Origin: CAYUIG01 sp964444685
GTDB lineage: Bacteria > Gemmatimonadota > Gemmatimonadetes > Longimicrobiales > RSA9
Assembly: GCA_964444685.1 (NCBI GenBank)
Contig: CAYUIG010000017.1
Location: forward strand, 4,984-68,983
Length of the DNA: 64,000 bases
Reading direction: 5' to 3'
The position numbers were made by a program, and so were the translations under genes. Shown piece by piece: positions 9,622-17,060 of the stretch. The notes under the pieces are model-generated. The model saw only the letters and a program-made list of their open reading frames with translations. It was not told where the DNA came from and did no database searches. How positions within the stretch are numbered: the first letter of the stretch is position 1; each line of letters opens with the position of its first letter.

Positions 9622-10583
9622 CGCGCGAGCGGCGGCTGCTGCTGCGCGGCGTGCAGATCGTCCTTGCCGCGCTCGTGATCTGGGGCGCGTACCGCACACT
9701 CGCACCGGAGCTACGGGGTCTGCGTTGGGAGGATCTCGCGGCGTGGCGGCCGCGTGCGCTGCCGCTGATTGCATCGCTGCTGCTCCTCACCGTGATGTAC
9801 CTGATGCACGCGTGGCTCTGGCGCAGGATCATGCGCGACCTCGGCGCGCCGGCGGCGAGCGCGCGTGCGAGCCTGCGCGTCTACTTCCTCGCCAGTCTCG
9901 GCCGTTACATCCCCGGCAAGCTCTGGCAGCTCGCCGGGCTCGTCGTGCTCGCGCAGGGTGCGGGCATGCCGCGCGGTACGGCCGCGGCGGCCGCCGTGTT
10001 CGGGCAGCTGGGATTCCTGACGTCGGGACTCTTCCTCACCGCGCTGCTGCTTCCCGAATGGGCAGGCGGCACGCCTGCGTGGATCGGTGCTGCGCTTCTG
10101 ACGCTGGCGGGCATCACGATCTGGCTGCTCGCGGCTACGCCGCTCGGACACGGACTGCGCGCGCGGCTCGCGGCGTCCGGGGCGGCACTCGGCGAACGCG
10201 CGGGTGCGGCGCTCACCGTCGCCGATCGTGTGCGGCCGGCGAATGCCGCGCTCTGGGAAGCGGGCTATGCGCTCTCATGGGTCGTGTTGGGTGTTGCGTT
10301 TACCCTCTTCGTGCACGCGTTCACGCCCGTTGCGCTCGCGGATGCGCCCTGGCTCGCGGGCACCATCGCCGCGTCATACCTCGCCGGGTACGTCGTGCTG
10401 GTGGCGCCGGCGGGCGTCGGCGTACGCGAGTCGGCGCTCGCGCTCCTGCTCATGCGCGTCGTGCCCGATGCATCCGCGGCCGTGGTCATATCGATCGTGT
10501 CGCGGCTCTGGTTCACCGCTGCGGAACTCCTCCCGTTCGCGCTGCTGCCACTCCTTCCGCGCAACGCGCCCGAGGCGGTATGA
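9618..10583 (+). CDS. Lysylphosphatidylglycerol synthase TM-domain family protein (UPF0104/YbhN type)
   Basis: 321-aa integral membrane protein with about eight hydrophobic segments. Family hallmarks are FLASLGRYIPGKLWQ near residue 93 and the late APAGVGVRESALALLL. Members of this group act as flippase-like or lipid-transfer proteins. Only the membrane domain is present, with no soluble aminoacyl-transferase domain, so lysyl transfer is not expected. The ATG at 9618 overlaps the previous stop by 4 bp. It is flanked by a methyltransferase and a polyprenol-phosphate mannosyltransferase, consistent with a lipid-linked glycan pathway. Confidence 0.83.
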   Translation: MTRERRLLLRGVQIVLAALVIWGAYRTLAPELRGLRWEDLAAWRPRALPLIASLLLLTVMYLMHAWLWRRIMRDLGAPAASARASLRVYFLASLGRYIPGKLWQLAGLVVLAQGAGMPRGTAAAAAVFGQLGFLTSGLFLTALLLPEWAGGTPAWIGAALLTLAGITIWLLAATPLGHGLRARLAASGAALGERAGAALTVADRVRPANAALWEAGYALSWVVLGVAFTLFVHAFTPVALADAPWLAGTIAASYLAGYVVLVAPAGVGVRESALALLLMRVVPDASAAVVISIVSRLWFTAAELLPFALLPLLPRNAPEAV

Positions 10584-11308
10584 ACGGTACGCAGCGCGGA
10601 CTGGTGATCATCCCGACCTACGACGAGCGCGAGAACCTCGCCCGCCTCGTGCCGATGGTGCTGGCGCAGGACCCGCGGCTCGAGGTGCTGGTCGTCGATG
10701 ATGCGTCGCCGGATGGAACGGGCGAGCTCGCAGATGAGATGGCGCGTGCGGAGAAACGCATGCACGTGATCCATCGGAGCGGCAAACTGGGCCTCGGTAC
10801 CGCGTACCTCGCGGGCTTCCGCTGGGGTCTCGAGCGAGGGTACGACTGGCTGTTCGAGATGGACGCGGATTTTTCCCACGATCCGAAGCATCTGCCGGAG
10901 TTCCTCGACGCGCTCGAGGAGTACGACGTGGTGACCGGGTCGCGGTACATCGGCGGTCGCGTCAACGTCGTGAACTGGCCGATCGGACGGCTGCTGCTCT
11001 CGTACTTCGCGAACGTGTACGCGCGTTGGGTCACCGGACTGCCCGTCGCGGATGCGACCGCGGGCTACAAGGGATTCCGGCGCTCCGCGCTCGAGAGCAT
11101 CGATCTCGACAAGGTCGAGTCGGAAGGATACGCGTTCCAGATCGAGATGAGCTTCCGCTGCTGGAAGAAAGGTGCAAAGCTCACGGAGGTGCCGATCGTG
11201 TTCGTCGACCGGCTCTCCGGTGAATCCAAGATGTCGCGCAGCATCGTGCGCGAAGGGATCTGGAAGGTCTGGAAGTTCCGCTTCCTCGACCTCATCGGAA
11301 AGCTGTAG
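10580..11308 (+). CDS. Polyprenol-phosphate mannosyltransferase-like GT2 (Dpm1 type)
   Basis: 242-aa soluble GT2 enzyme of the dolichol/polyprenol monophosphomannose synthase group: VIIPTYDERENLARLV, VVDDASPDGTGELAD, the metal site EMDADFSHDPKHLPE, and RYIGGRVNVVNWP. Residues VADATAGYKGFRRSALE and the final SGESKMSRSIVREGIWKVW are typical of the family. It lacks the C-terminal membrane segments found in the earlier GT2 at 3211. The likely reaction is GDP-mannose plus polyprenyl phosphate to polyprenyl-phospho-mannose on the cytoplasmic face. The ATG overlaps the previous stop. Confidence 0.92.
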   Translation: MNGTQRGLVIIPTYDERENLARLVPMVLAQDPRLEVLVVDDASPDGTGELADEMARAEKRMHVIHRSGKLGLGTAYLAGFRWGLERGYDWLFEMDADFSHDPKHLPEFLDALEEYDVVTGSRYIGGRVNVVNWPIGRLLLSYFANVYARWVTGLPVADATAGYKGFRRSALESIDLDKVESEGYAFQIEMSFRCWKKGAKLTEVPIVFVDRLSGESKMSRSIVREGIWKVWKFRFLDLIGKL

Positions 11309-11911
11309 ATGCCCTTCGCGGACCTATTCTGGGCCTGCCCGGTCTGCGGTCGGCGCGACTCCATCCGCGCAGGGAAGGGAACGGCCGCCTGCGCGGCCTG
11401 TGGCGCGGCCTGGCGCCGCGGGAGCGGCGCGGACGTCATTCAGCGTACCACGAACGGCGTCGAGACCCGGCTGCACGCACGCGAGCTCCTGGACGGCCTC
11501 CTGCGCCTCGATCCGCTGGCGGAAGGACCTCTGCCGCCCGCACGGGTCCGCATGGCGGAGGCGTTGCCCGCGCGGCCCGTACGGCGGCGCGGGGAGCTGC
11601 TCGGCTGGGCCGAGCGCTTCGGGCCGGGCCGGGAGGGCACCCTGCGGCTCGAGGACGAGGCGCTCGTCTTCACCGGCGACGACGGCTCCGTCACCACGCT
11701 GGCGCTCGACCAGTTGACCGGGCTCCAGCCGTCCTCGCGCAGCCTTCAGCTGAAGATGGCGGGCCGGCCCGTGCTGTCCTTCCGCCTGCTCGAGGGTTCC
11801 GTGTATGACTGGGAGCGACGCATCCAGGCCGCGCTCCGGCGCTCGTACGCGTCACGCGGGGCAGAAATCGCGGAGTTCCAGCCCCGCGTCTGTATCTCGC
11901 GCCGCCCATGA
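11309..11911 (+). CDS. Zinc-ribbon protein of unknown function
   Basis: 200 aa beginning directly after the preceding stop codon. The N terminus has a CPVC...CAAC pair (residues ~10-13 and 29-32) that should bind zinc. The middle is helical, and residues ~100-170 (GTLRLEDEALVFTGDDGS, then QLTGLQPSSRSLQLKM) look like a small beta-rich PH/GRAM-like domain. I do not recognise a specific family. It overlaps plsC by 4 bp and is probably translated with it, which hints at a membrane-lipid-related role but no more. Confidence 0.75.
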   Translation: MPFADLFWACPVCGRRDSIRAGKGTAACAACGAAWRRGSGADVIQRTTNGVETRLHARELLDGLLRLDPLAEGPLPPARVRMAEALPARPVRRRGELLGWAERFGPGREGTLRLEDEALVFTGDDGSVTTLALDQLTGLQPSSRSLQLKMAGRPVLSFRLLEGSVYDWERRIQAALRRSYASRGAEIAEFQPRVCISRRP

Positions 11912-12528
11912 GGAGCAACGATCTCGTCTACCTCCTCATCAAGCCCTGGCCGCGGATCCTGTGGCGCTTCATGGGCGGCCTCACGGTCACCGGCCGGCAT
12001 CACATCCCCCGAACGGGACCGTTTCTCCTCGTAGCAAATCACCTGAGCAATCTCGACCCGCTCCTCATCCAGTCCGTCTGCCCGCGCATCATCTACGCGA
12101 TGACCAAGAGCAGCCAGTTCACCGTACCGATCCTCGGCCCGCTCATGCCTCATATCCACGCCTTTCCGGTGCGACGCTACCAGATCGACCCGCAGGCCGT
12201 TCGTGTCGCGCTCCGGCGACTCGAGCAGGGGGAGGGGGTGGCCGTCTACCCTGAAGGCGAACGGAGCTGGGACGGTCGCCTCCAAAGCCCACGCTTAGGC
12301 ACCCTCAGGCTGATTCTCAAGGCCGGCGTCCCCGTCGTCCCGGTCGGGATCAGCGGGTCCTACGAGGCCTGGCCGCGCTGGGCATCCCGGCCCGCACGTT
12401 GGCGGATCCGCATCGCTTTCGGCGAGCCTCTCGCGTTCCCCCAGGTCGACGATCGCGCCACCCGCGCACGGCTGCTTCCCGAAACGGCCGAACGTCTCAT
12501 GGGTGCCATCCGTTCACTGCTCGCCTGA
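11908..12528 (+). CDS. plsC: 1-acyl-sn-glycerol-3-phosphate acyltransferase (PlsC family)
   Basis: 206 aa. The catalytic block NHLSNLDP (an NHX4D motif) is near residue 44, followed by the glycerol-phosphate-binding FPVRRYQID and then VYPEGERSWDG near 114. VPVVPVGISGSYE is the fourth conserved block. It makes phosphatidic acid from lysophosphatidic acid at the inner membrane. It is the last gene of the plus-strand run; after its stop comes the 1.54-kb gene-poor region carrying the dif site. No U-rich terminator hairpin is visible just after the stop. Confidence 0.92.
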   Translation: MRSNDLVYLLIKPWPRILWRFMGGLTVTGRHHIPRTGPFLLVANHLSNLDPLLIQSVCPRIIYAMTKSSQFTVPILGPLMPHIHAFPVRRYQIDPQAVRVALRRLEQGEGVAVYPEGERSWDGRLQSPRLGTLRLILKAGVPVVPVGISGSYEAWPRWASRPARWRIRIAFGEPLAFPQVDDRATRARLLPETAERLMGAIRSLLA

Positions 12529-13220
12529 GTTCGTTCGTCCGCGCCCGCGGTCCGTTCGTTTCCGTTCTTTCTCTCGGTCAGTTCGTTCGAGAATGCCCGC
12601 TGTCGATTCGTCACCTCGGGTCGGGACCTGGACATTCGCTGGACACGCTTTCATGCTAGCTGTGAGATACCGTGCTGCAAGGTCTTTATCCATACACACT
12701 TGGCCAATTGCCGCGAATAGAATGGCTCGGCGTGCGTGTGTGCGTATCGTTGGCTAATCGAGGTGCTCTGGAGTGCGTCCGGAGATTCAGAGGGCCTTAT
12801 AGAGGTCCGAGCGAGGGTGCCCGTTGCTGTGAACCTTGCCCCACGCTGTAGCTGGGGCCGATTCGGCAGCTCCGCGCGCCGTCAGGGCGACCCCGGCTGC
12901 GCCGGAACCGGGAGTGGGGCACGCTTCACAGCTTGACGCGCAGCCGATCGTGCACCAGGAGAGAGGGTCGAGCGTCCCGGGGCAATTCCGACCGCATCGT
13001 GCCTGCGCGCCCGAATAAGTACGGCCTGAGGCGTGCGCATCGCCTCGCGCCGGCTGCACCATGGCCAGCTGTTTCCGCCTGGGTTTGTCCGCGCTCGTGC
13101 GCAACTGAGCCCGAACCCGAGGCTGGCCGGTGAGTGGGGTGCCGGTCGGGCGGTTGCTTCGCCTCCGGACGCCCCTCGACCAGCGGCGTGATCGCGGAGT
13201 GGAGAGGGGAAGGCCGGGTC

Positions 13221-13251
13221 GTTGTGGACGGTTCCGTGGGTTGTCCACAAC
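13221..13251. repeat. 9-bp perfect inverted repeat with a DnaA-box-like arm
   Basis: GTTGTGGAC (13221-13229) and GTCCACAAC (13243-13251) are exact reverse complements separated by 13 bp. The right arm contains TTGTCCACA (13241-13249), the DnaA-box form favoured in high-GC bacteria. The repeat ends 3 bp before the dif site. It could be a protein-binding site or simply a structural element. No origin genes are nearby, so an origin role is unlikely. Confidence 0.6.
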
Positions 13252-13254
13252 TCT

Positions 13255-13282
13255 AGTTTACATAATGCTGATTATGCGAAGC
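13255..13282 (-). other. dif: dif site (XerC/XerD chromosome dimer resolution)
   Basis: Read on the minus strand the 28 bp divide into a XerC-type arm GCTTCGCATAA, a 6-bp centre TCAGCA and a XerD-type arm TTATGTAAACT. From memory, the XerD arm is identical to that of Bacillus subtilis dif, and the XerC arm matches E. coli dif (GGTGCGCATAA) at 9 of 11 positions. The inner palindrome CATAA-6 bp-TTATG is intact. The site lies in the only long gene-poor stretch of the window, between gene blocks that converge on it, as expected at a replication terminus. XerC and XerD themselves are not in the window. Confidence 0.85.
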
Positions 13283-13614
13283 GGGATTGGGCCTTTCGGG
13301 ACTGTGTTATGCCTCGTTGGGACGGTTTCGGGCGCCCAAGGGCCGAATCCTCGGGCCGAACCCCCTTCCGTGTGGATGAAACGGCATGGATATCCACCGG
13401 AATCCGAACCGCGGCAAATCGGTAGCGCACGACCGGAGTGAAATCGCCATCTCGAGTGTCTGCGAGCCCGACGTACCGATTCGACCCCGCCTTACGAGGT
13501 CGACCGTTCATCTCGGGCTCCGGATGCCTCGAGTTGTACGAGCGACGTCGGGCATGGCGGTTCCGGCACGATCAGTTTCGCCGGGACAGGGACGCCCGGC
13601 GTTCAGGCACCCCT

Positions 13615-13660
13615 TCACGCGGTGTCTCGAAGTTCACGCGCGCGCAGTCGAGTGCACCGC
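13615..13660 (-). repeat. 46-bp near-identical copy of an internal larC segment
   Basis: Positions 13615-13660 match 44801-44846 in the same orientation at 44 of 46 bases, the differences being C/T transitions. In the larC copy this encodes GALDCARVNFEAPRE; the intergenic copy read in the same frame on the minus strand gives GALDCARVNFETPRE. The similarity stops sharply at both ends. A 10-bp palindrome GCTGATCAGC (13665-13674) lies just beside it. It may be a gene fragment left by an old duplication of larC, or a short element present in both places. Confidence 0.8.
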
Positions 13661-13722
13661 TGATGCTGATCAGCGTCCGCGGCGCCTGGCCTAGGGCTTT
13701 TCGCGCAGGCTCCGGCCCCGGA

Positions 13723-13856
13723 AACACGGTGTTCGCGGTGCGTGTTGGCGCAACGTGTCGATTTGAGACGATTTGTCGCGATCGGAAATGGCAGAGGCTG
13801 CCGCTCAGGGGCTATGCGGCTGCGGAGAGGCACCAACACGCTTCGCGAACAGCGTT
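13723..13856. repeat. Imperfect ~28-bp inverted repeat around a ~78-bp loop
   Basis: The left arm (13723-13751, containing GTTCGCGGTGCGTGTTGGCG) and right arm (13830-13856, containing CCAACACGCTTCGCGAAC) pair over most of their length, with a few mismatches and a small offset. The 78-bp interval contains no obvious gene. The size is compatible with a MITE-like remnant, a structured RNA or a protein-binding array. Confidence 0.55.
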
Positions 13857-13896
13857 GTTTGGTGAGGCAGATTCCGCTCGGTTGGGCAGGTCCGTC

Positions 13897-13955
13897 CGGG
13901 AAGGGGCCGTCCCGATGACGCAGAGTCCGGATGAGGCAGGGTCCGCCCCTTCCCG
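13897..13955. repeat. 17-bp imperfect inverted repeat
   Basis: CGGGAAGGGGCCGTCCC (13897-13913) pairs with GGGTCCGCCCCTTCCCG (13939-13955) at 14 of 17 positions across a 25-bp spacer. Each arm carries GGGAAGGG, which fits the E. coli FtsK-orienting KOPS consensus GGGNAGGG, but in opposite directions. With no poly-T after the stem it is not a standard terminator. Confidence 0.5.
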
Positions 13956-14068
13956 ACTCTCAAAGCCGGTGGGTGCGGACCCCAATGGGAATCCGTCCGG
14001 ACACCTTCGGCGCGAGCACGCGCTGCAGCCGCTCGCGGTCCTATCGGCCGGGCCGGAGGGTTCGGCGA

Positions 14069-14761
14069 TCAGCCCTGGGCCGCGGCCCGAGCTTCCTCGA
14101 GGCGCATCTCGAAGATCGTGCGCTGCGGATCGGCGATCGGCAGCAGGTTGACGGCGCGCTCGTACAGTTCGGCGGCGCCGGTGTGGTTACCCGCGTCGGT
14201 CCGCAGGCGGCCGGCCGCATCGAGGGCGCGTACCTGCTGGTAGACGTACGGTGCGCGGTTGGCGATGCGCAGCAGGGTCTGCTCCGCTTCCGCGGTCTGC
14301 CCGGCGACTTCCTGGGCGCTCGCCAGCAGGAATGCGGCCTGAGCGCCGAGGGGCCGGTCGAGATTGGACGCGAGGCCCTGCACCGTTTGAATTGCTGCCG
14401 CGTGGTCGCCGATCTCGAGCTGTGCCTGGGCGAGGAGGAGTCGTGCCTCCTGTGCCTCGGGCTGGTTCCCGTGCGTTGCGATGTAGCGCTGGAGGTCCTG
14501 AACGGCGAGGGCGGCGTTGCCGCTGAGGGCGGTCTGCCGTACCTGTGCCATCTCGGCGATGGCGCGCTCCCGGGCTACGGCGCGCTGGTTTCGGAACCAG
14601 AAGAAGCCGAGGAGGAGTACGACCAGCGCGATGCCGCCGAAGGTCAGGAGTCGGCGGTGTTCGCGAGCCCAGACGGTGGACTGTAGGACGCGCTCGACGA
14701 ACACGTCGTCGGGCTGCGCCGCGGTCTTCTGCGTCCGGCGAGCGGTCGGGTGGCGGACCAT
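14069..14761 (-). CDS. YfgM-like membrane-anchored tetratricopeptide protein
   Basis: 230 aa. A charged cytoplasmic N terminus with a helix (residues 1-38) is followed by one membrane segment, LLTFGGIALVVLLLGFFWF (~38-56). The rest is a periplasmic array of TPR-like helix pairs (ALAVQDLQRYIATHG, EARLLLAQAQLEIGDHAAAI, GAAELYERAVNLLP). This layout matches the YfgM/TPR_21 family, which works with SecYEG and periplasmic chaperones. Its gene is divergent from tamA, across a 153-bp gap with a strong hairpin. It is the first minus-strand gene to the right of the dif region. Confidence 0.75.
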   Translation of the reverse strand: MVRHPTARRTQKTAAQPDDVFVERVLQSTVWAREHRRLLTFGGIALVVLLLGFFWFRNQRAVARERAIAEMAQVRQTALSGNAALAVQDLQRYIATHGNQPEAQEARLLLAQAQLEIGDHAAAIQTVQGLASNLDRPLGAQAAFLLASAQEVAGQTAEAEQTLLRIANRAPYVYQQVRALDAAGRLRTDAGNHTGAAELYERAVNLLPIADPQRTIFEMRLEEARAAAQG

Positions 14762-14789
14762 GTAATCGTTGCGTGCTGTATTCGAAACG

Positions 14790-14821
14790 ATCGCCCGCAG
14801 CCGCGGTGCGGCGCGGGCGAT
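14790..14821. repeat. 14-bp perfect hairpin with one bulged A and a 3-nt loop
   Basis: ATCGCCCGC (14790-14798), a bulged A, GCCGC (14800-14804), loop GGT, then GCGGC and GCGGGCGAT (14808-14821) pair perfectly. It lies between the divergent YfgM-like and tamA genes, so it would sit in the 5' leader of whichever transcript starts beyond it. There is no T-run on either side, so it is not an ordinary terminator. It could be an operator palindrome or an mRNA leader structure. Confidence 0.65.
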
Positions 14822-14914
14822 GGAGCAACAGAGGAAGGTAGGGAGGGTCGGAGGGTACGTCAAGCCGTGGCCCTGCCCTTGCAACCCTGCGACGCACGGG
14901 GACTTGGAGAGGTG

Positions 14915-17059
14915 ATGCGGAGAGCGGTGGCGCAGGCGCTCGTGCTCGCGGGCACGATGTGGGCGGCCGGGTGCGGAGTGCGCTCGGGTGGCGCGTCGCT
15001 GTATCCGGAGCTCGTCGAGTACGAGGGGCTGGAGGTCTCTGACGTCGACTTCGAGAACGCTGCGCCGTTCGGGGGCGACACGCTCTCGGCGCTGGTCACG
15101 ACCGAGCCGACGCGCTGCAATCTGCTGGGACTTCCCTTCTGCATTCCGTTCACCGACGTCGGCCGGCAGGTGCATCGGCTGAACCTCTCGCGACTGGCGG
15201 CGGACGCGTCGCGGCTCGCGCTCTTCTATCGAACGGAAGGCTATTTCGGCACGGCGGTGCAGCCACACGTGGACTCCGTGTCGGGCGGCGTCGAGGTGCG
15301 GTTCGAGATCCGGCGCGGCGACCCGGTGGTGCTCGACAGCCTGGGCATCGAGGGTCTCGACGGCGTGCTGGACGCGGACTCGCTGCGTGCGGAGCTGCCG
15401 TCGCAGCCGGGCGACGTCTTCCATCTCGTCCGCTTCACGGAGTCGGCGGACCAGGTGCTGCGTGCGCTGCAGGAGCTGGGTCGTCCGCACGCACAGGTGC
15501 TGCGCAACTTCAGTGTGGACACCGCGCGCGACCGTGCCGAAGCGACGCTGTTGGTGATACCGGGACCGCAGGTCGCGGTGGATTCGATCGTGGTACGCGG
15601 CGCCGACGAATTGGGTCGTGCGGGTGCGGTGCGGCAGCTCACGTTCCGCGAGGGCGACCTGCTGCGCGTGACGGAGCTGCTCGAGAGCCAGCGCAACCTG
15701 TACGCGCTCGACCTCGTGCAGTTCGCGAGCGTGTCGTTGGCACCGGACTCGCTGCAGGCTACGCCGGGCGACAGCACGCGCGCCACGGTGATCGTGCAGA
15801 TCTCCGAGGCTCCCGTTCATCAGGTGGATGCCGCCGCAGGATTCGGTACGGTGGACTGCTTCCGCGCGGACGCGAGCTGGCTGAGCCGCAGTTTCGGCCA
15901 CAGTGCGCGCCGTCTCGCGCTCGGCGCGTCGGTGAGCAAGCTGGGGATCGGCGCCGGCCTCGGCGGCTCGCTGTGCTCGGCGTTCGAGTCGGACACGTTG
16001 CGCGACCGTCTCGACTACCGCGCAACGGCGGAGCTCACGCAGCCCTACTTCCTGGGCCCGCTCAACTCGGTGACGCTCGGCGTGTTCGCGGAGCGGATCT
16101 CGGAGCCGGGCGTGTTCCAGCGCGAAGCGCAGGGTGGCGGTCTCGCAGTCACGCGGCGGCTGGGTCTGCGCTCGGCGGTGACGCTCTCATTCGATCTCGA
16201 GCGCGGCACCACATTCGCCTCACCCGTGCTCTTCTGCGCCGCGTTCCTCGTCTGTCTGCCGGAGGACATCGACAGGCTGACGCAGCCGCGCTATCGCAAC
16301 AGTCTGACGCTGTCGGCGTTCCGCAACCGCACGGACAACCCGCTGGATCCGTCGTCGGGCTACACGCTCAGCTCCGCGATCGAGTGGGCGCCGCCGTGGC
16401 TCTTCTCCGATGTCACGTTCGTACGCTGGACCGGTGAAGGTTCGGTGTACCGGCGGCTCGCTCCGAACGTCGTCGGTGCGCTGTCGCTGCGACTCGGCAA
16501 CTTCTTCCAGACCGCACGCCTCGCCGGCGAAGCGGACTTCCTCCCGCCCGAGGAGCGTTTCTACGCGGGCGGCGCGGCTACGGTGCGCGGTGTCTCGCGC
16601 AACGCGCTCGGTCCTGGCATCTACGTCGCACCGGTGGCGACGCGCGACACGCTGACCGGTGACGTGACGGCCGACACCACCCGCGCGCGCTTCGTACCCA
16701 CCGGTGGAACGACGCGGCTGGTGACGAATGCGGAGCTGCGCTTCCCTTCCCCGTGGCGCTCCGATGTGCTCGGCCTCGCCGCGTTCGTCGATGCGGGCAT
16801 CATCGGTACGGGCCATCTCTGGGAGGCTGGAACGGATGGGCTGACGATCACGCCCGGCATCGGCCTGCGCATCACGACGCCGGTGGGGCCGGTGCGCATC
16901 GATCTCGCCTACGGTCCGGCGCGCACGCAGCCGGGGCCGCTGTACGTGTCCGATGCGGAGACCGGTCGCCTCGTACGCGTGCGCGACGTCTTCCAGCGGC
17001 CGGAGGATTCGTTCTGGCGGCGGCTCCAGCTTCACCTGGCCGTGGGCCAGGCGTTCTGA
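14915..17059 (+). CDS. tamA: Omp85-family outer-membrane assembly protein (TamA-like)
   Basis: 714 aa. POTRA-like repeats fill residues ~30-320, and a 16-strand-type barrel follows with the Omp85 motif region FYAGGAATVRGVSRN near 550 and a C-terminal LHLAVGQAF. The gene is 1 bp upstream of tamB, so it is named TamA by context. The start at 14915 has GGAGAGG just upstream. The N terminus MRRAVAQALVLAGTMWAAGC looks like a lipoprotein signal with a WAAGC lipobox at Cys-20, unusual for an Omp85 barrel. TamA/TamB are linked to outer-membrane protein insertion and lipid transport across the periplasm. Confidence 0.88.
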   Translation: MRRAVAQALVLAGTMWAAGCGVRSGGASLYPELVEYEGLEVSDVDFENAAPFGGDTLSALVTTEPTRCNLLGLPFCIPFTDVGRQVHRLNLSRLAADASRLALFYRTEGYFGTAVQPHVDSVSGGVEVRFEIRRGDPVVLDSLGIEGLDGVLDADSLRAELPSQPGDVFHLVRFTESADQVLRALQELGRPHAQVLRNFSVDTARDRAEATLLVIPGPQVAVDSIVVRGADELGRAGAVRQLTFREGDLLRVTELLESQRNLYALDLVQFASVSLAPDSLQATPGDSTRATVIVQISEAPVHQVDAAAGFGTVDCFRADASWLSRSFGHSARRLALGASVSKLGIGAGLGGSLCSAFESDTLRDRLDYRATAELTQPYFLGPLNSVTLGVFAERISEPGVFQREAQGGGLAVTRRLGLRSAVTLSFDLERGTTFASPVLFCAAFLVCLPEDIDRLTQPRYRNSLTLSAFRNRTDNPLDPSSGYTLSSAIEWAPPWLFSDVTFVRWTGEGSVYRRLAPNVVGALSLRLGNFFQTARLAGEADFLPPEERFYAGGAATVRGVSRNALGPGIYVAPVATRDTLTGDVTADTTRARFVPTGGTTRLVTNAELRFPSPWRSDVLGLAAFVDAGIIGTGHLWEAGTDGLTITPGIGLRITTPVGPVRIDLAYGPARTQPGPLYVSDAETGRLVRVRDVFQRPEDSFWRRLQLHLAVGQAF

Positions 17060-17060
17060 C

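Larger units (their letters stand above)
12529..14068. other. 1.54-kb gene-poor intergenic region carrying the dif site
   Basis: No open frame here has a family signature, a good ribosome site or coding-like codon use, and all frames that do open are short and low in confidence. Local composition is less GC-rich than the flanking genes, for example around 12655-12725. The region holds a dif-type site (13255-13282), an adjacent 9-bp inverted repeat (13221-13251), a 46-bp stretch nearly identical to part of larC (13615-13660), and two larger inverted repeats (13723-13856, 13897-13955). It separates convergently oriented gene blocks. I see no tRNA, tmRNA, RNase P or SRP RNA signature. Confidence 0.8.

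Noticed and set aside
12680..13380. Possible replication origin because of DnaA-box-like sequences
   Set aside because: Boxes are few and mostly imperfect, no dnaA, dnaN, gyrB or rpmH is nearby, and genes converge rather than diverge here. A dif/terminus reading fits better.
12533..14068. Many short open frames in the gene-poor region
   Set aside because: They overlap each other on both strands, are Arg/Pro/Ser-rich as expected by chance in GC-rich DNA, and none carries a family motif or good ribosome site.
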